Below are positions 7,703 through 17,989 of a stretch of DNA of 42,853 nucleotides, piece after piece. Origin of the DNA: Rhypophila decipiens (Eukaryota > Ascomycota > Sordariomycetes > Sordariales > Naviculisporaceae); assembly GCA_033297075.1 (NCBI GenBank), contig MU858302.1, positions 1-42,853 on the forward strand, given 5' to 3'. The notes below the pieces were generated by a model. It saw only the letters and a program-made list of their open reading frames with translations, searched no databases and had not been told where the DNA came from. Made by a program: the position numbers and the translations under genes. Every line of letters starts with the position of its first letter. Within the stretch, counting starts at the first letter, position 1.

Positions 7703-10534
7703 TTAAAACAAGACCAAATCCTCCTCGCCCCAGCCCAGACCCTCAAAAGCCCTCCTAACGCCCCTCTCCATCCCCTCAGGCCCACAAACCAAAACCAGCG
7801 TATCGTCTCCCTCCTCGCCCCTCGTCCCAACCTCCCTCTCAAACAGCTTGCCATCCATCCGGCCCCTTGCACCTTTCCACCCCTCCGAAGGCTGACTAAG
7901 CGTATACAGAACCTTGCATCTGTCCTTGCCCCTGCGCTCCAAATCCTCCAGCTCATCTCGACAAAGGATATCCCCCTCGGTGCGATTACCATCAATGACG
8001 AGACAACGCGTCTCATCTTGCTCATCATTAATCACGGCGCGAAGAACCTGATAGATGGGTGTGATCCCGGAACCGGCACAGACCATGACGAATTTCGTGA
8101 CTCGTCGTTCTCTGCCGCCAATGGTGCAGATTCCTCGGCCTAGGTACTCGAATTTTCCTACTGGACCTTTAAATTCTACTGCTGAACCTAGGGGGAGACG
8201 GTCCAGTGCCTGGGTCATTTTCCCACCATTTGTGAGGCCGTCGGGGCTGGAGGGGTAGATCTTTACTAGCACGTGCATCTCCCCTGTGGAGGAGCCTTCT
8301 GATATTGGTGTATAGGCTCGGATAATGGATTCTCCTCCTCCTCCTCCTCCTCCTCCTCCCTGGGAGTAGGTTGACGAGTCTGGGTGTCGGACGCGCATCA
8401 TGAGGTGTTGGCCCACGGGCAGACCGATGGTTTGGGCAGGGTGGTCGAGGGTGAATGAAAAGATTTTGGAGTCGGACGAGATGGGTTTCTTGGAGGACAG
8501 GACTGCTTTGGACCAGAATTTGGGCTGTAGGAATACGGCTCGTGACGATTGTGAGGACGAGGAGGAGGAGGAGGCGTCGGGTTGTGCGTCCCCGATTGAC
8601 TTGAGGCGGGCGAGGGAAGTCGAGTCGAGAGTTCCGATGTGATAACCTGGCATCATTGCTTTGGCGTTTTCGCTGTCTGGAGGGAGGCGACGAGTTAGAT
8701 TACCAAGTATGTGATATGGACGGTGGCGCGTAGACTTACGAATGGCTAGGAACTCGTCTGTGGCATCCTGCCCTGCTGCGCTGATGATGGATATCGCGCC
8801 TCCAGGGTGACCTTCCAGAAACTTGGTGCCGTCGTAAACCTGCCCATCGACCACAAACCAGGGTTCGTCCTCTCCGTCATGCTGGCCGAGTTCCTCGAGA
8901 GTGATGTGCCTCTCGACCTGGCTGTTTACCATAGACACCTCTTTGGTGCCCTGCGGCTTGGCGGCTTCGACCTCGCCCCATACCTTCTCCCCCCAGAAGC
9001 CATTTGCAAGGTTCCCCCCTGCCTTCTTGACCCTCTCCATCCAACCTCCAGCCATCAGAGCTGGCTGTGTGGGATGCTCGAAACGTAGCGAACCAGCTTC
9101 GCGGTGGATGACTAGGCGGAACCAGGGGTTGTTCATCATGCCGAGCACGCTCCAGTACATGTCCCTGGGCTGAACCATCATAGCTTCATCCATTGCTCGA
9201 AAGAGTACGTCTTTGGCGTTTTCCAGCCTCGATAACGGGATACCAATATCCCAGAAACACCAGCAGAGACAAGACTCGCGTGACATGTCGAGCTGGCCAC
9301 CATACAATGTCTCCGTCTCCGGGGCAAGGCGGTATTGGTCTTCGGGGTAGGTTATGTTCGCCAGCATCCAGGTCCTGCCTTGATCAAGGGTGACTTCCAT
9401 TCTTGATACCCGCTTACCACCGCCTGCGTATGCGTAGCCCTTGAACTTGTACACCTCCTCCTCCTCCTCGCTGGCCATCAGTGAGACAGTCTCATTGTGG
9501 GCAGGACAGAAGACTGCACTGTTTGTATTCAAGTCGTAGATGGCATATCGTTCGTCTCTCCAAGTCTCGGCGAGATTGGCGCTCTCTTCGGGCGTGATCA
9601 TGGTCGGCAATACGCGATTGTCGTAGATGTGGTACCAATTCTCGCTAGGTGTCGACGAGACAATGATACGCTTGAGCCACTTGACACTCCGCCCTCCAAT
9701 CTGGCCCGGAATCACCACCCTCAGAGGTTTGCCATGATCCGGGTGCAATAGCTCGCCGTTCATCTTGTAAGCGACCATGACGCCCCTCTCGGGGTCCATG
9801 GCCCAAGCCAACTTGATCGATGTCTCGTACGAGCCCTTGGGCAGATTGTCGGCCCCTTCCAAGAGGACATATCTCGCCCCACGCTTGGGGCCAGCACGAG
9901 CTAGCAGATCCGCAAGCGCAACACCGGTCCAAAGGGCCGTGGAAACACCAGCAGCACCCCATGAGAATCCCTTGGTCTTTCGTACGACGTTTTGTTCCTT
10001 GCGCCGATTGCCGGCACAGACGAGGGTGATGGGGTATGTAACCTGCTTGTAGTCCATGATGAGGTGTCTGAGCTTCATCGAGACGGGCCTGTCGACCAGT
10101 CCTTCGACAGTGAACTCCCAGTCGAGCACCTCCGAGTCCTCCACCCGCGGTACGGGCCCATGATTTCTGACATAGTGCAGGTTCCTGGATGTGAGGAACC
10201 CTTCCTCGTACAGCGCACTGAGAGGCGGTTCAACGTTGAAGGGGTGGATTCCCGTCAGCCTGATCAAGCGGGCATCTCTCTCCACGTGGTTATCTGGGGT
10301 CTTTAGGTCTTCTGGGAGGACGCTGATGGGCCTGGGCTTGGGCGGTAGTGGGTAAGGAGGAGGGGTCGACGTGAGGGAGTCGGAACTCGCGTTGGTTATG
10401 AGAGAATCGTTCTCTTGATTTTGGATATCGGGGCTGTGAGCCAAGGTGCTAGGCGGGGGAGTGGTGGGTGGTGAGAAGAGGAACTTGGTCGTGGGCTCTT
10501 TCATGCTATGAGCTGACGGCGATATTACCTCCAT
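7703..10534 (-). CDS. niaD: Assimilatory nitrate reductase [NAD(P)H]
   Basis: Two exons, 10534-8740 and 8676-7703, give 922 aa. The first in-frame ATG is at 10534. The single 63-bp intron (8677-8739; donor GTAAGT, CTAAC branch, CCAG acceptor) splits a His codon. Domains: sulfite-oxidase-type molybdopterin domain with the Mo-ligand Cys near 173 in VCAGNRRKEQN; Mo dimerisation domain; cytochrome b5 domain with heme ligands His 576 (GHPGG) and His 599; FAD domain with RAYTPIS near 718-724; and the NAD(P) domain with CGPEGM (Cys near 896). It reduces nitrate to nitrite in the cytosol. A poly-Gly tract of nine precedes RAYTPIS. Nitrite reductase and the nitrate transporter are not adjacent. Upstream GATA and NIT4-like sites fit nitrogen regulation. 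Confidence 0.96.
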   Translation of the reverse strand: MEVISPSAHSMKEPTTKFLFSPPTTPPPSTLAHSPDIQNQENDSLITNASSDSLTSTPPPYPLPPKPRPISVLPEDLKTPDNHVERDARLIRLTGIHPFNVEPPLSALYEEGFLTSRNLHYVRNHGPVPRVEDSEVLDWEFTVEGLVDRPVSMKLRHLIMDYKQVTYPITLVCAGNRRKEQNVVRKTKGFSWGAAGVSTALWTGVALADLLARAGPKRGARYVLLEGADNLPKGSYETSIKLAWAMDPERGVMVAYKMNGELLHPDHGKPLRVVIPGQIGGRSVKWLKRIIVSSTPSENWYHIYDNRVLPTMITPEESANLAETWRDERYAIYDLNTNSAVFCPAHNETVSLMASEEEEEVYKFKGYAYAGGGKRVSRMEVTLDQGRTWMLANITYPEDQYRLAPETETLYGGQLDMSRESCLCWCFWDIGIPLSRLENAKDVLFRAMDEAMMVQPRDMYWSVLGMMNNPWFRLVIHREAGSLRFEHPTQPALMAGGWMERVKKAGGNLANGFWGEKVWGEVEAAKPQGTKEVSMVNSQVERHITLEELGQHDGEDEPWFVVDGQVYDGTKFLEGHPGGAISIISAAGQDATDEFLAIRKSTRHRPYHILGNLTRRLPPDSENAKAMMPGYHIGTLDSTSLARLKSIGDAQPDASSSSSSSQSSRAVFLQPKFWSKAVLSSKKPISSDSKIFSFTLDHPAQTIGLPVGQHLMMRVRHPDSSTYSQGGGGGGGGGESIIRAYTPISEGSSTGEMHVLVKIYPSSPDGLTNGGKMTQALDRLPLGSAVEFKGPVGKFEYLGRGICTIGGRERRVTKFVMVCAGSGITPIYQVLRAVINDEQDETRCLVIDGNRTEGDILCRDELEDLERRGKDRCKVLYTLSQPSEGWKGARGRMDGKLFEREVGTRGEEGDDTLVLVCGPEGMERGVRRAFEGLGWGEEDLVLF
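8333..8359 (-). repeat. GGA trinucleotide repeat coding for Gly9
   Basis: Nine uninterrupted TCC triplets on the + strand encode nine Gly in the FAD domain of nitrate reductase, shortly before the RAYTPIS flavin-binding motif. Pure triplet tracts are prone to length change. Confidence 0.92.
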
Positions 10535-10583
10535 GGTGTGTGAGTGGACAAGATTTCGCAAACTTGAGGATGTCTGAAGAGTC

Positions 10584-10806
10584 TATCTATGTAAATTGAA
10601 GAGAAAATAAGGCATCAGATGTCACCAAGTGCTTAAGAGCATCCTGATATCTAGCTAAGAGTAACAGACACCAGGAATGATGAACAAGCCATGCTGGGCG
10701 ATATTTAAATCCTACCGAGGGGCATGTAAGGTCTGCATGACGATGTGATAACTCCAAGGAGCGCGGGCTCCAGAGCGCATCATTTTCGATTGTGATGCGG
10801 GCGATA
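10584..10806 (-). promoter_or_regulatory. Cluster of GATA (AreA/NIT2-type) sites
   Basis: Within 225 bp upstream of the nitrate reductase ATG there are GATA cores (either strand) at about 10584-10587, 10646-10651 (two overlapping), 10700-10703, 10747-10750 and 10803-10806. AreA/NIT2 activates nitrate assimilation genes through such sites under nitrogen limitation (established). Function of each site here is inferred from sequence and location. Confidence 0.6.
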
Positions 10807-11210
10807 GAAGGGGACGGGGCAGAGTGAAATCGGCAGGACCACCGTCCCATCATTTGGCATACCCGGATCCGGATCCCGTATGTCCTCGGGGGGGTTTTCT
10901 CTGCCCCCTCGTTGGGGGGCCTGCGCCTGGGCCCACGCCGACTTGATTGGAAAGATTGGTTAGTCTGCAGCGGGATTGGCCAAAATAGACCTTCAACTGC
11001 CGATTTCCCATGTGGACGGTCGCGAGGGACTTCTGTTGATGCAGCAGGAGGTCGTAGTTCATCGCCATCGTTATCATTGTGCAGGCGGCGGCATGGGCCA
11101 TGGGGCAACTTGGAGGGATGATTGCATCTGGACCTCACCTCGGGCGTTCGGCCAAACCTCCGGAGTTGCGCTTTCTCGCTTCACAACTCATAGCAAACAG
11201 GAGGGAGGGT

Positions 11211-11236
11211 ACTTTGGGTTCCGCGGAAACCCAAGT
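11211..11236. promoter_or_regulatory. NIT4/NirA-type palindromic operator
   Basis: The core TCCGCGGA (11220-11227) matches the symmetric octamer bound by Neurospora NIT4. It sits in a longer near-perfect palindrome with GGG/CCC and ACTT/AAGT outer arms and one inserted base. It is about 690 bp upstream of the nitrate reductase start. NIT4/NirA is the nitrate-specific Zn2Cys6 activator; binding here is inferred. Confidence 0.6.
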
Positions 11237-12111
11237 ACTGTACATGTACTACGGATACTGTCCAGTGCTGTCGTAGGCTTCTTATCTCGCTGTCTGAAAA
11301 ATGGATTTGCGTGGCCAAAACCAGATTGGTGGGTTGTGGGTGTTGATAAGGAACACTAGAGAGATTGGCGGAGATACAAAACTTTTGGATCTCGGGAAAG
11401 GCACCCCAGGGGAGCACCTTCACTTTTTCAATGTCGGGAACTTGGTGACAACAGAAACGGAGTGGGCACTGAAAGTTCCAAAGACTCTTCGGTCGAATCT
11501 CTCGTTTCCCCTGGATTGTGCCTGGGCTCTGGTTTGAACATTGACTGAATGGATCACAGTATCCGTACCTCGTACGGGGTAGACCTCGTTTGTCACTTCT
11601 CAACTTGGCGCCAAGGTGTCCTTGCCCGAGTTAAAGGGATACATACGGATACCCCCACGGGGGGTTAAACTGAAGGTGGCACTGGCATCGTTGGCACGGT
11701 GGTTGGCCCATCCAAAGGATCGAGCTTAAAAGTACCTCGGACGTCATTCTTTATCTCGTCAGTCTCGTTGCTGAATGAAGGCTTTATCAGCCAGCCCCTA
11801 GCTTTCGTCATACCTGACGTTAACTGGCACTTTACTCAAGGGGCTCCAGTCCGCCACAAATATTTTCACAAACGTGAAGGGACTGAACGTCTTGGAGCTT
11901 GAAGACACAGAACTGAACGTTGTAGCTCGTCTCATGCTATCCTAATTCCATGTCAACCTTGCTGCCTGCCCACTGTTCATCAAGGGGAAACATATTGCCA
12001 GATTGGCCTTGTGATATGCCAGTAGTCTTTGCAGACGAGATGATACTTGGAGAGCCTGGGGAGAGGTCGATTTATCCTCACATACGGTACCTAGATCAGA
12101 TACAGTACAGT

Positions 12112-12125
12112 ACCCCGTACGGGGT
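12112..12125. repeat. Perfect 14-bp palindrome next to a MITE
   Basis: ACCCCGTACGGGGT reads the same on both strands and abuts the left end of the MITE at 12126. Related CGTACGGGG strings occur near 11570. It may be simple fungal sequence or part of the insertion site. Confidence 0.6.
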
Positions 12126-12302
12126 CCCTTTGGCTTGCAAATTGTGACAAAATGCCAAGATTCTCCCTAAATACATGGATACATCCGTCCACCTAATAAA
12201 CGCGCGTATTTTCGACAAAAGAGCGTACTTTGAGAGATCCCCCGCTTTTATACCTATTTCTATTGGAGCTTGGCATTTTGTCACAATGTGCAAGCCAAAG
12301 GG
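12126..12302. mobile_element. MITE-like element with 34-bp terminal inverted repeats
   Basis: Arms 12126-12159 and 12269-12302 are inverted copies of each other (start CCCTTTGGCTTGCA, end ATGCCAAG) with one mismatch in 34. The element is 177 bp and has no coding capacity. A target duplication is not clear: the flanks do not show matching TA or longer repeats, so the true ends may lie a few bases away. Its arms differ from those of the MITE at 5029. It is about 540 bp upstream of the UPF2 start codon. Confidence 0.75.
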
Positions 12303-12571
12303 ATGGAAACCTAATGACGCTACCGCAAGGTAGCCCCCGCTATTTGGATTGCGGGGTGAATTTCGTGGCCTGGCCGCCTGCCTGTGAGCCTGCGCCTTGA
12401 CGCACCTCGTCACAGGCGCTAATCCCGCAGCGGCAAGCCGCGCCAAATGACCCAATAGGGTGGATGAAAGACCTAAACACCTAAACCTGAGTCCTGGAAT
12501 CCACACTCACAGCGACTTATCGTTTATCGCTTTTGAACGGTCCCTCATTCCCTAATTCTGATCCAGAAGGA

Positions 12572-12652
12572 ATGCGCATCATCTCTTACGGTTTCGCTTT
12601 CGAGTCAAGCCTTTCTCCGGTCTCGAGCGTGCCTCATCAATCGAGTGGCTAG
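12572..12652 (+). other. uORF 1 in the presumed UPF2 leader (26 codons)
   Basis: ATG at 12572, stop TAG at 12650-12652, wholly upstream of the UPF2 ATG. It matters only if transcription starts before 12572, which cannot be seen. Confidence 0.35.
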
Positions 12653-12685
12653 AGGTACCTTCTCAATCACCAACGCCCATCACCC

Positions 12686-12736
12686 ATGCCTGCCATAACG
12701 GATGTCGACTCCCGCTTTCGATTCATTAACCCTTAG
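12686..12736 (+). other. uORF 2 in the presumed UPF2 leader (16 codons)
   Basis: ATG at 12686, stop TAG at 12734-12736. No other ATG lies between this uORF and the UPF2 start at 12844, so it is the last upstream start a scanning ribosome would meet. Confidence 0.4.
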
Positions 12737-12843
12737 TATCTACAAGTTTCGACCGTGATCCGCGAATCCGAATCCCACTCCGTCCTGCTGGCAAACGATT
12801 CTTGCCCCAAAAACACAAACAGCTATCGAGTCGCTGGCTCATC

Positions 12844-15800
12844 ATGGATCGCGCAAGGAGGCGTAGGCCCTCCTCACCCCTCCCAGGCATGATTGCATCT
12901 CGAACCCAACTGACACTGCTCACAGGCGAGCTCCGGGATTTAAACGAGCGGGCATGGAACGGGGAGCAAGGTACCGTTCGACCTTGTCAATCTTTTTCCT
13001 GACCAGCTTACTGACTGGTGTGACAGATCTTTTCCCCGTCAGCGCATCCCTCGACTCAACCCTCAAAAAGAATACGGCCTTTATCAAGCGCCTGCGATCC
13101 GCTATCTCCCCTGCCACCCTCAACACATTCCTCCAGGAGATCCGAACTGTTAGCTTAGCCAGGTACCTTTCCGAGATCATCTCAGCATGCCATGAAGGGC
13201 TCTGCAAGCTCAAATCCCCTGGCGAAATCGAGGCCGGAGTGGAGGTCATCAGCGCGCTGCATCAACGATTTGGCCCTACCGAATTCACCGAATATCTGGG
13301 CTGGCACCTTGGAAAGTCTATGGCCACGCCTGACAGAAATGCTCTCAAAGCTCTCCCTGCTGACACTAGGGAAAAGGAGGAGAAACTACGCATTACTCGC
13401 CAGAGAGTTCTCCTCAGGGTTGTTACCGAGTTATGGCTTGCTGGCGTCCTACGAACCCTCGACGACATCTCTCGACCTGACGATGCCACCAAGGCGGTTG
13501 CTGGAAAGGGGTCCGAACTCAAGCCCCGCGGGTCAACAAAAGGGGGAGGCGCCGAGCCCTTTCCGTTGGAGGTTTTAAAAGATCTTCTTGGCCATGACAG
13601 AGAGCACGCCAATCTCCCTCTGCTCGTCATTTTTGTCAAGGCATTCAGCTGGGATATCCTGGGAGTCAAATCTGCTGGATCTGAAGGCCGCAAGACGGTG
13701 GAGGAAGATGGAGCCACCAAGACTGCCAACGGAACCGAAGGGTCGAAAGAGAGTGACTCGTCGGCCCCCGAGGACGCCCCATTCACCTCGCCCGAGCTAC
13801 AGGAACGTTTTAGAAATATCCTCAAGCGCTACTACGAAGACGTCAAAGGTCACCTAGTCAAGGATCAGAAGGCGATTTTTACCCAATCCCGCAAGAATGC
13901 TGAAGCCTATGTCAAATCTGGCGAGGTATTCGAAGACCGCCAGGCCAATTTCGAGAAGCAAGTCAAGGCCCAGGAGAGACTGGTCGCTAATGCCCAAGTT
14001 CTCGCTGATGTTCTTGGGGCAGAGATGCCGGACTTGAAGGACAACGATGATGCCGCGTTGACGGCGAATGGATCCATCGGTCTCGTCAAAGCCGGCGAGT
14101 ATCTCCGTGGCCGGGGCGACGGTGCGGGTATATGGGAGGACGAAGAAGAGCGCCGATTCTACGAAAACCTTGCCGATCTGAAGGGAAAGGTTCCCGGCAT
14201 CCTTCTCGAAGAGGTCAAAAAGAAGAAGGCCGACGCAGATGAACAGGTTGGCCGAAGAATCGATACGCTAGATGGGGAGACGCCCAAGCCAGCGGACACT
14301 ACTGCTGCCGAACAGTCAATGGCAATTGCAAACAAGACAATCGGAGCCCAGGTCGATACCTTGCTTCTTCGTTTGCCGGAGCTTACCAGCAAAGATGTCA
14401 TTGACCAGACGGCCATTGACTTTTGTTTCCTCAACTCCAAGGCTTCAAGGAACCGGCTGATCAAGGCCTTGACGGATGTTCCAAAGGGCCGCAGCGACCT
14501 CCTTCCCGGCTGGGCAAGACTCATTGCAACTCTTGGACAGTACATGCCCGACATTCCCAAGGGCGTTATTGAGTATCTCGATTCAGAGTTCCGCAGTTTA
14601 CAGAAGCGGAAAGAGAAAGAGTTCCTCGGCCAAGTTCGACTCGGTAACATCCGCTATCTCGCTGAACTCACCAAGTTTGGCATCGTCCCGGAGCACGTTC
14701 TGTTCCATTGCCTGAAGGTCAGCCTGGACGATTTCTCTCGCATGAACATTGAGATTATCTGTGATCTCCTCGAGAACTGCGGCCGGTACCTGTGGCGGAA
14801 CCCGGAAACATCTCCTCGCATGTGCTCTTTTTTGGAGACGTTGCAGCGCAAAAAGTCTGTACAACATATTGGACAAGCCGAGAGAATGCTCATCGAGAAT
14901 GCCGTGTACTACGTTGACCCTCCCCAGCGCCCAGCCATCCAGCAGAAGGAACGGACCCCGATGGAGCTGTTTATCCGAAACCTCATCTATGCAGAGCTGG
15001 ACAAAAAGAACTACAACAAGGTTCTCAAGCAAATCCGCCGACTGCACTGGGAGGAGAAAGAAGTGGTTTCCACCCTTCATAAGGTCTTCTCGAAGCCCGG
15101 GAAGCTCAAATACGGGAATATTTACCTTCTCGCCATTCTCCTCAGCGCCTTGTATCGCTATCATTCTGACTTCGTAATCGGAGTCATTGACCACGTCATC
15201 GAGTCCATCTCGCTTGGCCTGGAACAGAACGACTTCAAGTTTAGCCAACGTCGTATCGCCGAGGTCAAATATCTGGGAGAGTTATACAACTATCGGATGC
15301 TTGAACACCCTGTCATCTTCGACACCATGTACAAGATCATGGCTTTTGGTTACGGTGAGTCTACCCCGAGTATAGTGACCTCGCTCCATTGGACTAACAC
15401 TCTGACCCTAGGAGGCGCGCCCATCCCCGGCCGCGTCAACCCTTTTGACCCGCCTGACGACTTCTTCCGCATTCGCCTGATTTCCACAATCTTGGAATGC
15501 TGCGGCATGTTCTTCAACAAGGGCGGTGCTGGGAAGAAGTTGGACTACTTCTTGTCCTTCTTTCAGTACTATATCTACACCAAGAACCCCCTGCCAATGG
15601 ACATGGAGTTTGTTGTCCAGGATATCTTTGCCCTCACCAGGCCTCAGTGGAAGCTTGCCTCCAATCTTGAAGAGGCGACCAAGGTGTTCCAGTTGGCGAT
15701 GGCCCAGGACCAAAAGAATAGTGGATTGGACAAGGCTGTCGAGCAGGAGGAGAGAGCGAGCGACGAATCATCGGATGATGACAATGCTGACGATGCTCTT

Positions 15801-16809
15801 GGTGACCAAGATGAAGATGAAGTTTCAGGGTCCGAAGATGCCGACCCAGAGGTATGCACCACCAGACCGGATCCCAAGAGCGTTTCAGAGACCAACCATG
15901 TATGGGTCCCGCAGGAAATCGAGCCGAACCAATCCTCGCGCGATAGCGAGTCCGAGGACGAAGCTATTGTTGTCACAAGAGAGGAAGACGATATCAATCC
16001 AGAAGAGGAAGCGGATTTCGAGCGTGAGTATGCAAAGATGATGGCTGAAAGCTTAGAATCGAGGAAGTCCGAGCGCAAGCAAGGATTCGACATTCCGATA
16101 CCCGTCAGAACCAAGGCACGTGACGCCGCCGCTGGAAACGACGCGGTCGATGCAGGACAAGAGAGCGCACCTGCTGGTACCATGGCGTTCGCACTGCTCA
16201 CAAAGAGAGGAAATCGTCAACAGGTAAGCACATGCCGTGATCTCGGGTGCCAAAGTCCAGGTACTGATTCGCTACCAGACACGGACCCTTGAGCTGCCCT
16301 CGGATTCCCACTTTGCGGTTGCTATGAAGAACCAGCAAGAGGCGAAGAAGGAGGAGCACCAACGCATCAAGAATCTCGTCCTGAACTATGATCTTCGCGA
16401 AAACGAAGACCACGATGGTGAAGCTAACCATTCATCCCTCAAACTCAACCCCAATATTCATATCCTTTCTTCAGCAGGCCACGAAAAGTCAACCTCCCAT
16501 CATCATAACCGGCTAGACAATAGATCTGCCAAGGAGCGAGCTGGACAACGGGTCCGCAAGCTCCAACTAAGCGATGTAGACTGGTATGGAAATTCCCCGA
16601 AAACCTCATCCCCAGACGAGCTCGTCTCAGTGAAGCCTCGTCATCCGCCAGTCCGGTCGGGTTTCCGGGCACGTGGCCATAAGGCAAAGGATCGAGGGTG
16701 CAGCGTATCCTCCGCGGTTGGGAGGAGGGTCATGTCTGGCAACGATCCCATCTATCCTTTGCCTGGTGCTCGGAAGCCAACACGACTTTCAGATGCTGTT
16801 TTTACTTGA
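12844..16809 (+). CDS. upf2: UPF2/NMD2 nonsense-mediated decay factor
   Basis: Five exons: 12844-12862, 12926-12970, 13027-15354, 15412-16223, 16279-16809 (1244 aa). The two tiny first exons restore the conserved N-terminus (MDRARRR-ELRDLNERAWNGEQ-DLFPVSASLDSTLKKN), better than a start inside exon 2. Intron lengths are 63, 56, 57 and 55 bp. Three MIF4G domains can be recognised, roughly 23-300, 430-620 and 665-860. A Glu/Asp-rich segment (about 905-960) and a C-terminal region with RIKNLVLNYDLRENED follow; that region binds UPF1 in the family. UPF2 bridges UPF3/exon-junction complex and UPF1 on mRNAs with premature stops, in the cytoplasm. After LSDVDWYG the frame continues about 70 codons with weak character, so the true end is uncertain. 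The gene diverges from nitrate reductase. Confidence 0.93.
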
Positions 16810-17989
16810 TCCGACCAGACGGTTCTCAGTTGTGCTAACCATTCTCTCAACCTCATTTTCCAAAACAATTCAGGACTTGATACTGCGCTGTTCATCATTC
16901 AAAGCTCTTTTTTTCGTCGGACATCCGCCAAGGATCCCGCTTCTTACCTGCCAAAGTGGTACAATGCATCTCGGTCTGTCCAAAGTGACTAGCTACCCTG
17001 CTCCTTCAACCGAAAAACAAGCACCAGATCTGAATACTCTGGCTTCTTTTCGGCCCGACAACCAGCCAAAATTTGGACCTGAGCCTCCATCAATCGGTGT
17101 CCTAGGACCGCGCTAGAAGGCCTAGAACAGAAGCATGTCGAGGGTCCGACTGAGACAGGTAGACCCAGGCTACCGGCCTGGGGACGACAGGTAACCTCTT
17201 AAAACAAAGCAGAGCTAAAAACGTTTTTAAAAGATTGCGAATTTCGATGAAAAGAAGGTGTGGGCGGAGGGGAGGTTCAACAATGAGGTGGACGGCATCA
17301 AGATTGAGACACTAACACCTCACCTGAGATTTTTGGGGCTGGAGGGCTGGATGACATACTTTATACCTGCGTTAACGTCTATCTCGTCAGGAGAAGGAGG
17401 AGGACGCTTTCTGCTGAAGGTTGTGCTGGATGCACCATTGGCATCGGCTGTTCGCTCGTGTGCGGAATCTCGTCGAGTGAGGCCGAATGGTTGCAGACAC
17501 TCGTTCTGGTTGTTATCATGAGCTAGCTAGTGGTCTAAAAGCGATATAGGGGATTGCGTCCGTTGTTTATCATAAATGAGCAAGGCATAGAGTACGAACA
17601 TACATCGTAACCTACGGATTTGAATTCAGACTATGGAAGGGAACCCATTTCAAACGAGAAAAGAAATTCCGCCATGACCCAACCAACAACTAATTAACCA
17701 CCCAAATCCAGTCCCACTCCATTCATTTCATCCATCGCTTCGCGAAAACCTGCCCGTCCATGCAAGAAACTATAGTCATGCCTTCCCTTTTTCGCTTCCC
17801 GTTCTAAACACGGAATTCCCTTCTTGTGTGATCAAGTAACAAACAAAGGAGATGAAGAGGGAGCGATAGTATGTATCCGATGGACCCCTGGCTAGGTCAT
17901 GTCAAAATATCCGCTTGTTCATGTATAAAAATAATCTAGGACAAAAAGAACACAGGAGAAGAGAGGCAGGCGACAGTGGTGTCTGACGT
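16810..17989. other. Convergent intergenic: UPF2 and Hsp88 3' flanks
   Basis: 1.18 kb of ordinary composition between two converging genes. Open frames of 87-147 codons (for example 17258-17521) show no domain, signal peptide or start context that would support a gene. No RNA gene or repeat recognised. Confidence 0.55.

Larger units (their letters stand above)
10535..12571. other. Divergent intergenic region between nitrate reductase and UPF2
   Basis: A 2-kb non-coding stretch holding the nitrate reductase promoter on the left and the UPF2 promoter and leader on the right. Listed separately are a GATA cluster, a NIT4/NirA-type palindrome, a short GTAC-centred palindrome and a MITE. The open frames in it (up to 183 codons) have skewed low-complexity translations and look like chance. 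Confidence 0.7.

Noticed and set aside
10587..11138. 183-codon frame in the nitrate reductase promoter region
   Set aside because: No recognisable motif, unusual composition, and it covers the GATA sites; a promoter reading is simpler.
12954..13026. Starting UPF2 at ATG 12954
   Set aside because: That frame reads intron 2 sequence; splicing from ATG 12844 restores the conserved UPF2 N-terminus with proper GT-AG borders.
16673..17521. Small genes in the UPF2-Hsp88 gap
   Set aside because: The open frames have no domain, no signal peptide and lie where 3' untranslated regions are expected.
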